Source: DLKC01 sp002478885 | GTDB lineage: Bacteria > Bacteroidota > Bacteroidia > Chitinophagales > Chitinophagaceae | Assembly (NCBI GenBank): GCA_046329585.1 | Contig: JAXLUI010000001.1 | Span: forward strand, 806,001-870,000 | Reading direction: 5' to 3' | Length of the DNA: 64,000 nt | Part shown: in pieces, positions 54,633 through 62,238 of the stretch | Layout: every line of letters starts with the position of its first letter | How positions within the stretch are numbered: position 1 is the first letter of the stretch | Position numbers and translations under genes: made by a program | Notes under the pieces: generated by a model | What the model saw: the letters and a program-made list of their open reading frames with translations, nothing else | Databases searched by the model: none | Told to the model about the DNA's origin: nothing

Positions 54633-55052
54633 ATGGAGCGCAGAGATTTCTTAAACAACATCGGACAATTATCAATATTTGTGTGTGCGGGCAGCCTGGC
54701 GGCAGCATGCTCCAAGTCATCATCCTCTCCTTCAGGTGGAGGCACAGGCACAACAATTATTACCGCAGATCTTAATTCGCAGCTTACTTCCATAGGAAGT
54801 TCTGTTACAAAAAACGACGTAATAGTAATAAGGGTTGCTGATGGTAACACTGCTACCAGTTTTCATGCCTTAAGTCTTATTTGTACGCACCAGGGCTGTA
54901 CAATAAACTGGGATAACTCCAGCGACAAATTTAAATGTCCGTGCCATGGTAGCGAATACGACAATACAGGCAGCGTTTTACAGGGTCCGGCTACCAAATC
55001 TTTGAAGACATATACCGTAGCCGTGAATGGCAATACACTAACCGTCAGCTAA
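54633..55052 (+). CDS. Tat-exported Rieske iron-sulfur lipoprotein
   Basis: A 139-residue protein with a twin-arginine signal (MERRDFLNNIG) ending in a lipobox-like AAAC, a Ser/Gly linker, and a Rieske domain with both [2Fe-2S] ligand loops: CTHQGC and CPCHGS. It lacks the other subunits of a bc complex or dioxygenase and stands 101 nt downstream of the sigma/barrel pair, so it could be an electron carrier at the periplasmic face. The ATG at 54633 is preferred over 54546 because the RR motif should be near the N-terminus. Confidence 0.88.
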   Translation: MERRDFLNNIGQLSIFVCAGSLAAACSKSSSSPSGGGTGTTIITADLNSQLTSIGSSVTKNDVIVIRVADGNTATSFHALSLICTHQGCTINWDNSSDKFKCPCHGSEYDNTGSVLQGPATKSLKTYTVAVNGNTLTVS

Positions 55053-55204
55053 ACAATCTTTTTAAGAGACAGATCACATGAGAAGTTAAATGCATGCCCA
55101 TGAAAGCCAACGAGGCGTAGCGTAAAAAACGTTACGCCTTCTTCAAAGTTATAATATTCAAGACAAGAATATCTATAGGCCAGGCTGCACCTAAGTATTA
55201 AGCA

Positions 55205-55333
55205 TCGTTGCGTCGCACACTTGTACTTTCATAGCAATGCGCAGCTAAACGCGGAAAGTAAAAGATAATACGATCAGGCTCACGGTTTCAGACTTTTGTT
55301 CCGGCACTGCAGTACAAGTGTGCGACGCAACGA
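55205..55333. repeat. Perfect inverted pair of type II repeats
   Basis: The 23-nt segments at 55205-55227 and 55311-55333 are exact reverse complements (core ACAAGTGTGCGACGCAAC with flanks AGT and GA), 83 nt apart. This is the longest perfect match in the window and the best reference copy for type II. Confidence 0.92.
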
Positions 55334-55441
55334 AGACGCTATGAAGAGCAAAAGCCTGGCACAAATAAATCGGAAAAATATGCGCAACTTTTTGTGGGCA
55401 TACGTGCATCTTGAAGGGAGTGATTGGCTCGTTTTAATCAA

Positions 55442-55472
55442 TAAAAAAAGTGACTCATTACTGAATCACTTT
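55442..55472 (-). terminator. Terminator of tRNA-Pro
   Basis: On the minus strand AAAGTGATTCA and TGAGTCACTTT pair with one mismatch around GTAA, followed by Ts; it starts right after the tRNA CCA. Confidence 0.78.
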
Positions 55473-55549
55473 TGGTCGGGTGGACTGGATTCGAACCAGC
55501 GACCCCCTGCACCCCATGCAGATACGCTACCGGGCTGCGCCACCACCCG
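55473..55549 (-). tRNA. tRNA-Pro (anticodon GGG)
   Basis: A 77-nt minus-strand tRNA with encoded CCA (55473-55475) and discriminator A. Acceptor CGGGTGG pairs with CCACCCG; the D arm has GCGCAGCCCGGTAGCGT; the anticodon stem is TCTGC/GCAGG with loop ATGGGGT, giving GGG; the T arm has GTTCGAATCC. Overall it matches bacterial tRNA-Pro(GGG), which reads CCC/CCU. Confidence 0.95.
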
Positions 55550-55642
55550 AACCTAAGGCCTGTTGTTTTACCGACAGGGCAGCAAATGTAAAGGCTTTAT
55601 AATAAAATTCAACCTATATTCGCAAAATTTTACTTCACTCAC

Positions 55643-56908
55643 ATGAAGATTTTACTGAAGCAAGTTATAATAGCAGATCCACGCTCTCCACATAATGGCA
55701 CAGTAAAAGATATTCTTATTGCTGATGGAATAATAACAAAGATCGCCGGCGAAATTGATGGTGCCGAGGAAGTGCTACATTGTGGAGGAACCAGCTTTGC
55801 CTCACCTGGCTGGGTAGATGTTTTTGCCAATTTCAATGATCCGGGATTTGAATACAAAGAGACTTTGGAAACAGGTGCAGCAGCAGCCGCCGCCGGAGGG
55901 TACACGAATGTGCTTGTTTTACCAAACACCAACCCTGTTGTACACAATAAAACGCAGGTAGAATATATTGTTCAGAAATCGAAAGGGCTGGCGGTAAATA
56001 TTCATCCGCTCGGTGCCGTAACAAAAGCTTGTGAAGGGAAAGAGCTCGCCGAAATGTACGACATGTACAGCAGCGGTGCATGCGCCTTTAGCGACGGAAA
56101 TTATCCTGTGCAATCAGCAGGTCTAATGGTGAAAGCACTGCAATATGTAAAGGCTTTCAACGGTGTTGTAATACAGGTTCCGGTTGACAAGACCATTGGC
56201 CAGTTCGGGCTGATGCACGAAGGAATTATGAGCACAAAGCTCGGCCTGCCCGGGGTTCCGGCCCTGGCGGAAGAACTGATGGTAGCGAGAGATATTAAGC
56301 TTGCACGTTACGCAGACTCCAAACTGCATTTTACGGGTGTTACTACACCGAAATCGTTTGAATATATTAGACGCGCAAAAGAGGCCGGCTTACAGGTTAC
56401 CTGTTCTGTAACACCTCATCATCTTTTCTTTTGCGACGAAGACCTGCTGGAGTATGACTGCAACCTTAAAGTAAACCCGCCGCTTCGCTCAAAGGAAGAT
56501 ATGATGGCTTTAAGGGAAGCGGTTTTAAACGGCACAGTGGATTGTATCGCAACACATCACATGCCGCATGAATGGGACAGCAAGATTTGCGAATTTGAAT
56601 ATGCAAAAAATGGCATGACCGGTTTAGAAACATCTTATGCTGCACTGAATACCGTTTTGCCCAATCTTTCAGCAGAACAGGTTTCGACGCTCTTCTCATT
56701 GAACGCAAGAAAAATATTTAACCTGCCGGCGGCAGAAATAAAAGAGGGTGAAACTGCGGACATTACTTTGTTCAACAACGATGGAGACACCCAGCTTACA
56801 AACGAAACAACAAAAAGTAGGTCGGTAAATTCAGCATTTATGAATAAAATGCTGAAAGGGAAAGTGATTGGTATCTTTACAAAAGCCAATAAATTTATTA
56901 ACCCGTAA
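55643..56908 (+). CDS. Dihydroorotase homologue lacking metal ligands
   Basis: A 421-residue amidohydrolase-superfamily protein aligned with PyrC/PyrC' throughout (PGWVDVFANFNDPGFEYKE, GYTNVLVLPNTNPVV, VTPHHLFF, NPPLRSKEDM). The D-x-H-x-H zinc motif is D59-V-F-A-N63, so both His are gone; the ATDHAPH motif reads ATHHMPH (Asp replaced by His305), and the HVS His is Gly232. Such changes mark non-catalytic PyrC-type proteins that, in Pseudomonas, stabilise aspartate transcarbamoylase. It may play a structural part in pyrimidine synthesis or have another role. First gene of a likely operon with the DUF4199 and glycosyltransferase genes. Confidence 0.87.
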   Translation: MKILLKQVIIADPRSPHNGTVKDILIADGIITKIAGEIDGAEEVLHCGGTSFASPGWVDVFANFNDPGFEYKETLETGAAAAAAGGYTNVLVLPNTNPVVHNKTQVEYIVQKSKGLAVNIHPLGAVTKACEGKELAEMYDMYSSGACAFSDGNYPVQSAGLMVKALQYVKAFNGVVIQVPVDKTIGQFGLMHEGIMSTKLGLPGVPALAEELMVARDIKLARYADSKLHFTGVTTPKSFEYIRRAKEAGLQVTCSVTPHHLFFCDEDLLEYDCNLKVNPPLRSKEDMMALREAVLNGTVDCIATHHMPHEWDSKICEFEYAKNGMTGLETSYAALNTVLPNLSAEQVSTLFSLNARKIFNLPAAEIKEGETADITLFNNDGDTQLTNETTKSRSVNSAFMNKMLKGKVIGIFTKANKFINP

Positions 56909-56921
56909 ATTATACATTGCT

Positions 56922-57443
56922 ATGGAACAAAAAGTTGTTACTCCAGTTCAAAAAGGTCTGTTGATCAGTCTTGTGCTGATCGTATTCGGACTTGCCGTTT
57001 ATTTCACTGGTCAAACAACAAACAAATCCCTCAATTCTATTCAATATATACTGCTATTCGGAGGCATTGTGTGGAGCTGCCATTACTACGCAAAACAAAT
57101 GAACGGCAACGTAACCTTTGGTAATGTTTTTGCTCACGGTTTCAAAACTTCTGCCTTTGTTGCAGCACTTACAGCAGTGTATTCTTTCGTTGCCGTGAAA
57201 TTTTTATTTCCCGATATGATGGAGATGGGAATTAATGAAGCAAGAAAACAAATGCAGTCGCAAAACAACCTTAGCGAAGAGCAAATAGACCAGGCACTTG
57301 AAATAACCAGAAAATTCTTTGTGCCAATTGTTATCGGAAGTATACTGCTGATGTTTGCACTGATAGGTGCCATCGCTTCCCTTGTTGGCGCTGGTATAGC
57401 AAAGAAAAATCCAAAAGATCCTTTTGCACAACCATTAACTTAA
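56922..57443 (+). CDS. DUF4199 membrane protein
   Basis: A 173-residue Bacteroidota-type membrane protein with four hydrophobic segments (residues ~12-30, ~40-55, ~72-95 and ~137-163) and a charged loop MGINEARKQMQSQNNLSEEQ between the third and fourth. Matches the DUF4199 layout; function unknown. It is 13 nt after the dihydroorotase-like gene and 9 nt before a glycosyltransferase gene, so all three are co-transcribed, an arrangement I believe is common in this phylum. Confidence 0.85.
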   Translation: MEQKVVTPVQKGLLISLVLIVFGLAVYFTGQTTNKSLNSIQYILLFGGIVWSCHYYAKQMNGNVTFGNVFAHGFKTSAFVAALTAVYSFVAVKFLFPDMMEMGINEARKQMQSQNNLSEEQIDQALEITRKFFVPIVIGSILLMFALIGAIASLVGAGIAKKNPKDPFAQPLT

Positions 57444-57452
57444 AATGTTTTC

Positions 57453-58397
57453 ATGGATCTGTCCATTGTAATACCTCTTTTCAACGAAGACGAATCGCTG
57501 CCTGAACTATCGGAATGGATAAAACGTGTGGTAAATATCCATGGGCTTTCTTATGAAGTAATCATGGTCGATGATGGTAGTACCGATGATAGCTGGGCAG
57601 TAATACAATCCATCGCTGCAAATAGCCCGGCATTCAAGGGAATACGCTTTCAACGCAACTATGGCAAATCAGCAGCATTGAATGAAGGCTTTAAAGCAGC
57701 GAAGGGAAATGTGGTTATTACAATGGATGCAGACATGCAGGATTCTCCCGACGAAATTCCTGAGCTCCGCCGAATGATCGTAGAAGACGGTTACGACTTA
57801 GTAAGTGGATGGAAGAAAAAACGATTTGACAATACACTCACCAAAAATCTTCCCTCAAAAGTATTTAATGCAGCTGCAAGGGGTATGTCGGGCATAAAGC
57901 TGCACGACTTTAACTGCGGGCTAAAAGCCTACCGCTTGAAAGTGGTAAAAAGTGTAGAAGTATTTGGTGAAATGCACCGCTACATTCCAGTACTGGCAAA
58001 GCTTGCAGGTTTTCGGAAGATTGGTGAAAAAGTTGTTGAACATCGTGCCCGCAAATATGGAGTTACCAAATTTGGATGGAGCCGTTTTGTAAACGGATTT
58101 CTTGATCTTATCACGCTGTACGTTGTCGGAAGATTTGGAAAAAGGCCAATGCATTTTTTTGGATTATATGGCTCGCTTTGTTTCCTGCTTGGCTTTGCCA
58201 TCAGCGTGTATCTTATTGTGGCGAAATTTACTGTTGACAATTTTGCTCTTACCAACAGGCCTGCATTTTATATTGCTCTTATCATTATGGTCATCGGAAT
58301 TCAGCTTTTTCTCGCAGGATTTATTGCGGAACTGATCGGCAGAAATTCTTCCGAAAGAAATACCTACCTTATTGAAGAAAAACAAGGTTTAGACTAA
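57453..58397 (+). CDS. Glycosyltransferase family 2, polyprenyl-phosphate type
   Basis: A 314-residue protein resembling GtrB/DPM1: catalytic domain (1-220) with LSIVIPLFNEDESLPEL, YEVIMVDDGSTDDSW, metal-binding VITMDADMQDSPDEI, and LHDFNCGLKAYR, then two C-terminal membrane helices (~230-252 and ~265-290). It likely transfers a sugar from a nucleotide donor to a polyprenyl phosphate at the inner membrane. Follows the DUF4199 gene by 9 nt and precedes a GT4 gene by 17 nt. Confidence 0.9.
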   Translation: MDLSIVIPLFNEDESLPELSEWIKRVVNIHGLSYEVIMVDDGSTDDSWAVIQSIAANSPAFKGIRFQRNYGKSAALNEGFKAAKGNVVITMDADMQDSPDEIPELRRMIVEDGYDLVSGWKKKRFDNTLTKNLPSKVFNAAARGMSGIKLHDFNCGLKAYRLKVVKSVEVFGEMHRYIPVLAKLAGFRKIGEKVVEHRARKYGVTKFGWSRFVNGFLDLITLYVVGRFGKRPMHFFGLYGSLCFLLGFAISVYLIVAKFTVDNFALTNRPAFYIALIIMVIGIQLFLAGFIAELIGRNSSERNTYLIEEKQGLD

Positions 58398-58414
58398 TCA
58401 TAGATATTTGTGGC

Positions 58415-59548
58415 ATGCTAAAAGTAGTGATCATCGGCCCCGCTCATCCATTACGTGGCGGACTTGCTTCCTTCGATGAAAGATTAGCGCGTGCCTTTCA
58501 GCAGCAGGGCGACAAAGCAACTATCTACACCTTTTCTTTGCAATATCCCAATTTCCTTTTTCCTGGCACCACGCAATATTCTTCAGAGCCGGCGCCGGCC
58601 GATATCAACATAAAGGTTTGCATCAACTCGGTAAATCCTTTGAACTGGATAAGCGTTGGTAACGAGTTAAAACAACTTCGTCCCGATATTGTCGTGGTAC
58701 GTTATTGGCTACCTTTTATGGGCCCCTGCCTTGGAACTATTTTAAGGCATGTAAAAAAGAACGGGCATACAAAAATTGTCGCCATAGCCGACAACGTTAT
58801 TCCCCATGAAAAACGAGCTGGCGACAAACAGTTCACGCAATATTTTGTAAAGCCAGTTGATGCATTTATCACCATGAGTGAAAAAGTGATGACCGATCTT
58901 AAAACATTCAGCCATAAACCGGCGAAGCAGGTTGTGCATCCGTTGTACGACAACTTCGGCGAGAGGGTTGATAAGGTAACAGCACGCAGGCATCTTGGCA
59001 TTAACCCAAATCAAAATATCATCCTCTTCTTCGGCTTTATCCGTAAATACAAAGGCCTCGATCTGCTTTTTGAAGCCATGAGTCATTTAAAAAACGACCC
59101 ACGGTATCAAACACTAAATATCAAATTGCTGGTAGCCGGTGAGTTTTACGAAGACAGAAAAATATACGATGGGCTCGTTCAAAATCTCGGCATTGTCAAT
59201 GAGCTTATTTTACGCACAGATTTTATAGCAGACAGCGAAGTAAAATATTATCTCAGCGCAGCAGATTTTGTTATCCAACCTTATCGCAATGCAACCCAAA
59301 GCGGTGTTACACCTCTCGCCTATCATTTCGAAAAACCCATGTTGGTAACGAATGTCGGCGGCCTTCCCGATCTTGTTCCCGATGGCAAAGCCGGCCTGGT
59401 TTGTGAACCCGAGCCCTCTTCCATAGCTTCACATATCCTTAAGTTGTACGAATTAGGAGAAGACCATTTTTTGCCGCAACTTCGCGACGAGAAAAAGAAA
59501 TACAGTTGGTCTGTGCTTGTAAACAGCATAAAAGACCTGGCGAAATAA
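58415..59548 (+). CDS. Glycosyltransferase family 4
   Basis: A 377-residue GT-B enzyme. N-terminal VVIIGPAHPLRGGLASFDERLA, then VDAFITMSEKVMTDL, donor-side FFGFIRKYKGLDLLFEAM, LLVAGEFYED and a C-terminal pocket ATQSGVTPLAYHFEKPMLVTNVGGLPDLV split around residue 305. The E-x7-E motif is replaced by a Q/S-rich form (YRNATQSGVTPLAY), which occurs in some GT4 branches. Cytosolic; donor unknown. Last gene of the pyrC-like operon. Confidence 0.88.
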   Translation: MLKVVIIGPAHPLRGGLASFDERLARAFQQQGDKATIYTFSLQYPNFLFPGTTQYSSEPAPADINIKVCINSVNPLNWISVGNELKQLRPDIVVVRYWLPFMGPCLGTILRHVKKNGHTKIVAIADNVIPHEKRAGDKQFTQYFVKPVDAFITMSEKVMTDLKTFSHKPAKQVVHPLYDNFGERVDKVTARRHLGINPNQNIILFFGFIRKYKGLDLLFEAMSHLKNDPRYQTLNIKLLVAGEFYEDRKIYDGLVQNLGIVNELILRTDFIADSEVKYYLSAADFVIQPYRNATQSGVTPLAYHFEKPMLVTNVGGLPDLVPDGKAGLVCEPEPSSIASHILKLYELGEDHFLPQLRDEKKKYSWSVLVNSIKDLAK

Positions 59549-59587
59549 TGTTTTTGAACCCGGCTAAGGTGCAGGCATGACGCTTTT

Positions 59588-59705
59588 ATTGCGTCGCACT
59601 CTTGTACTGTTGGATAAATGCTCGGCTAACGAAACCTCACTTCGCGATCTGATCATAAAAGTTCCGGGCGTTGAAGTGAGTGACACAACCGGCGATGCCA
59701 CGAAG
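59588..59705. repeat. Inverted pair of repeats, mixed subtypes
   Basis: Left arm ATTGCGTCGCACTCTTGT (59588-59605, type II, minus) and right arm GAAGTGAGTGACACAAC (59673-59689, type I, plus), followed by CGGCGATGCCACGAAG (59690-59705). TTTTTGAACCCGGC precedes it at 59551-59564. The outer flanks equal those of copy 1 at 3.8 kb, so these are related full elements. Confidence 0.85.
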
Positions 59706-59762
59706 AACAGCTGCTGGCGACAAAATATATTTTATCAAGGCTTAGGACTAAACGCTTATTAA

Positions 59763-60788
59763 ATGATCTACAGAAGCAGGGCACCTTTAAGAATTGGATT
59801 GGCTGGTGGAGGCACAGATGTTAGTCCGTATAGCGACGAATTTGGTGGCGCCATTTTGAACGCAACGATTTCGCATTACGCGCATGCCAGTATTGAACCT
59901 ATTGAAGAAAATGGCATTATTGTGCAAACACTGGACCGAAAGGAAGAGCAACGCTTTGAATGGAGCTGTGATTTACCCATCGATGGTAAACTCGACCTGT
60001 TGAAAGGTGTTTATAACCGCATTCAAAAAGATTATGGGTTGCCAATAACGAATTTTCGTTTATGCACCTTTGTGGATGCTCCTGCCGGCAGCGGATTGGG
60101 AACATCGTCTACATTGGTTGTTGCCATCATTGGCGCATTTGCCGAAATGCTGAAGTTGCCGCTTGGCGAATATGATATTGCTAATTACGCCTACGATATT
60201 GAACGAAAAGACCTGCAACTTGCCGGCGGCAAACAAGACCAATATGCAGCAACATTTGGTGGCGTAAATTTTATGGAGTTTTATGCCGGTGATAAGGTGA
60301 TCGTTAATCCGTTGCGTATAAAACAGGATTATATAAATGAGCTGGAAAATAACCTTTTGTTGTATTTTACTTCAACCAGCCGGGAATCTGCAACCATCAT
60401 AAAAGAGCAGCAGAAAAATGTGCTACAGAAAAATGAAAAATCGATTGAGGCAATGCACCAGTTGAAAGAGCAGGCCCGTATGATGAAAGAAGCATTGCTG
60501 AAAGGAAGATTACATGAGATAGGCGAAATTCTTGATTACGGGTTTCAGCAGAAAAGAAATATGGCAAAAAATATTTCTAACGATGCAATTGACAGCCTGT
60601 ACGAAGCTGTGAAACAATCGGGTGCAACGGGGGGTAAAATAAGTGGTGCCGGTGGAGGCGGCTTTATGATCTTCTATTGTCCCGGTAACACCAGGTTCAG
60701 GGTTATGGAAACATTGAATAAATTTGGTGGTGAGGTAAAGCCGTACCGTTTTACAAAAGAAGGTTTAAGAACCTGGACCGCACAATGA
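59763..60788 (+). CDS. hddA: D-glycero-alpha-D-manno-heptose-7-phosphate kinase
   Basis: A 341-residue GHMP kinase that phosphorylates heptose 7-phosphate at C1 in GDP-heptose synthesis. Motifs: RSRAPLRIGLAGGGTDVSPY at the N-terminus, the ATP loop PAGSGLGTSSTLVVA, LAGGKQDQYAATFGGVNF and the C-terminal GATGGKISGAGGGGFMIF. The full cluster hddA, gmhA, hddC, gmhB follows, which makes this assignment firm as against mevalonate or galactokinase. Start at ATG 59763. Confidence 0.93.
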   Translation: MIYRSRAPLRIGLAGGGTDVSPYSDEFGGAILNATISHYAHASIEPIEENGIIVQTLDRKEEQRFEWSCDLPIDGKLDLLKGVYNRIQKDYGLPITNFRLCTFVDAPAGSGLGTSSTLVVAIIGAFAEMLKLPLGEYDIANYAYDIERKDLQLAGGKQDQYAATFGGVNFMEFYAGDKVIVNPLRIKQDYINELENNLLLYFTSTSRESATIIKEQQKNVLQKNEKSIEAMHQLKEQARMMKEALLKGRLHEIGEILDYGFQQKRNMAKNISNDAIDSLYEAVKQSGATGGKISGAGGGGFMIFYCPGNTRFRVMETLNKFGGEVKPYRFTKEGLRTWTAQ

Positions 60789-60834
60789 TGACTGAATAAA
60801 CAGCGCACCATTGTTTGAGAAATAATTTAAAATT

Positions 60835-61410
60835 ATGAGCAAAAAAGTAAAAGAAATAATTGAGTCTTCCATCGCCGTAAAGCAACATATACTTGGCGAT
60901 GAAGTAATGCTGCAGCGAATTTGTGAGGCCGTGAACATTGTGACTAACGCGTTTAAAAACGACAATAAGGTATTGTTTTGCGGCAATGGCGGCAGCGCCG
61001 CTGATGCGCAGCACCTTGCTGCAGAATTTTCGGGCCGTTTTTATATTGACCGTAAAGCTTTACCGGCCGAAGCCTTGCATTGCAATACATCCTATCTTAC
61101 TGCTGTGGCCAACGACTATAGCTACGATGTAATTTACTCAAGGCTTGTAGAAGGAACAGGAGTTGCAGGCGATGTTCTTGTAGGGTTAAGTACGTCTGGC
61201 AACTCCGGAAATATTGTGAAAGCATTTGAAACAGCCCGAGCCAAACAGATTATTACCATAGGGCTTACCGGAGAAACCGGTGGCAAAATGAAAGACTTGA
61301 GTGACTACTTATTCAACGTGCCATCCAAGGACACTCCGCGCATACAGGAAAGCCATATTCTTATAGGACACATCATTTGCGAGCTGGTGGAAGCAAAACT
61401 CTTTAGTTGA
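60835..61410 (+). CDS. gmhA: Sedoheptulose-7-phosphate isomerase
   Basis: A 191-residue SIS-domain enzyme converting sedoheptulose 7-phosphate to D-glycero-D-manno-heptose 7-phosphate, first step of the pathway. Key sequence: VLFCGNGGSAADAQHLAAEFSGRF split near residue 50, LVGLSTSGNSGNIVKAF, and the C-terminal IQESHILIGHIICELVE with the zinc/catalytic His. Normal length. It ends 5 nt before hddC. Confidence 0.95.
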   Translation: MSKKVKEIIESSIAVKQHILGDEVMLQRICEAVNIVTNAFKNDNKVLFCGNGGSAADAQHLAAEFSGRFYIDRKALPAEALHCNTSYLTAVANDYSYDVIYSRLVEGTGVAGDVLVGLSTSGNSGNIVKAFETARAKQIITIGLTGETGGKMKDLSDYLFNVPSKDTPRIQESHILIGHIICELVEAKLFS

Positions 61411-61415
61411 TTCTA

Positions 61416-62120
61416 ATGAATAACACTGAAGCGATCATTTTAGCGGGGGGGATGGGAACGCGTTTAAGAGCTGCCGTTCCCGATCTACCCAAATGTATGG
61501 CACCGGTAAACGGAAGGCCTTTCATTGGTTTGGTGCTGGATTCATTTTTACAGCAGGGCGTAACAAAGTTTATTTTGTCGCTCGGTTATAAGGCAGAAGT
61601 GATCATTGATTTTGTGAACGCTCATTATTCAACACTCAATGTTAAATACAGTGTGGAAGAAGAACCACTCGGCACAGGTGGCGCAATTCTGCTTGCTTGC
61701 CGCAAGGCAACGGAAAAAGATGTTATCGCCTGTAATGGCGATACGCTTTTCAACATTGATCTTATGAAATTGTTAGGGTTTCATTCTATGAGTGGTGCTC
61801 ATTGCACACTAAGTCTTAAACCAATGAAAAATTTTGACCGGTATGGAGTGGTGGAATTAAACAATGATTATAGCATACGAAGTTTCCGCGAAAAACAGCA
61901 TTATGAACAGGGCTTGATAAACGGGGGCGTTTACGCGCTTAACGTCGGTAAATTTTTGAATGAAAGCCTGTCAGGTAATTTTTCGTTCGAAAGAAATTAC
62001 CTTGAAACATTGTACACAAAAAGAAGAATGTTTGGCGTGGTGCAAGACAAATATTTTATCGACATAGGCATTCCTGAAGATTATGAAAGAGCCCAGCGCG
62101 AACTCGTAACAGAAAGTTAG
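61416..62120 (+). CDS. hddC: D-glycero-alpha-D-manno-heptose-1-phosphate guanylyltransferase
   Basis: A 234-residue nucleotidyltransferase that forms GDP-heptose. It begins MNNTEAIILAGGMGTRLRAA and continues VPDLPKCMAPVNGRPFI, CNGDTLFNIDLMKLL, INGGVYALNVGKFL, and FIDIGIPEDYERAQ, the usual sugar-1-phosphate nucleotidylyltransferase pattern. Guanylyl rather than uridylyl or thymidylyl specificity is inferred from the cluster. Its ATG is preferred over TTG 61407. Confidence 0.9.
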   Translation: MNNTEAIILAGGMGTRLRAAVPDLPKCMAPVNGRPFIGLVLDSFLQQGVTKFILSLGYKAEVIIDFVNAHYSTLNVKYSVEEEPLGTGGAILLACRKATEKDVIACNGDTLFNIDLMKLLGFHSMSGAHCTLSLKPMKNFDRYGVVELNNDYSIRSFREKQHYEQGLINGGVYALNVGKFLNESLSGNFSFERNYLETLYTKRRMFGVVQDKYFIDIGIPEDYERAQRELVTES

Positions 62121-62172
62121 CAATAAAGCAATGGCAGTTGGCTACTAGCCTTTGTTGCTTCTTTCGGCTGAA

Positions 62173-62190
62173 GTACAAGAGTGCGACGCA
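62173..62190 (+). repeat. Single type II repeat core inside the heptose cluster
   Basis: ACAAGAGTGCGACGCAAG, followed by GAACGCCCGATAGCAGC, in the 118-bp gap between hddC and gmhB. Confidence 0.85.
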
Positions 62191-62238
62191 AGGAACGCCC
62201 GATAGCAGCACACAAGTCGGGCACACAAATAAATACAA

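Larger units (their letters stand above)
55053..55472. other. 420-bp gap between Rieske gene and tRNA-Pro
   Basis: Holds a perfect inverted repeat pair of the dispersed family (55205-55227 and 55311-55333) and the tRNA terminator. No gene is seen. Confidence 0.7.

Noticed and set aside
55473..55642. Integrated mobile element at tRNA-Pro
   Set aside because: No integrase, no duplicated tRNA end and normal core genes on both sides.
3764..62190. CRISPR array interpretation of the recurring short repeat
   Set aside because: Copies are scattered in both orientations over 60 kb, with no regular spacing, no spacers and no cas genes.
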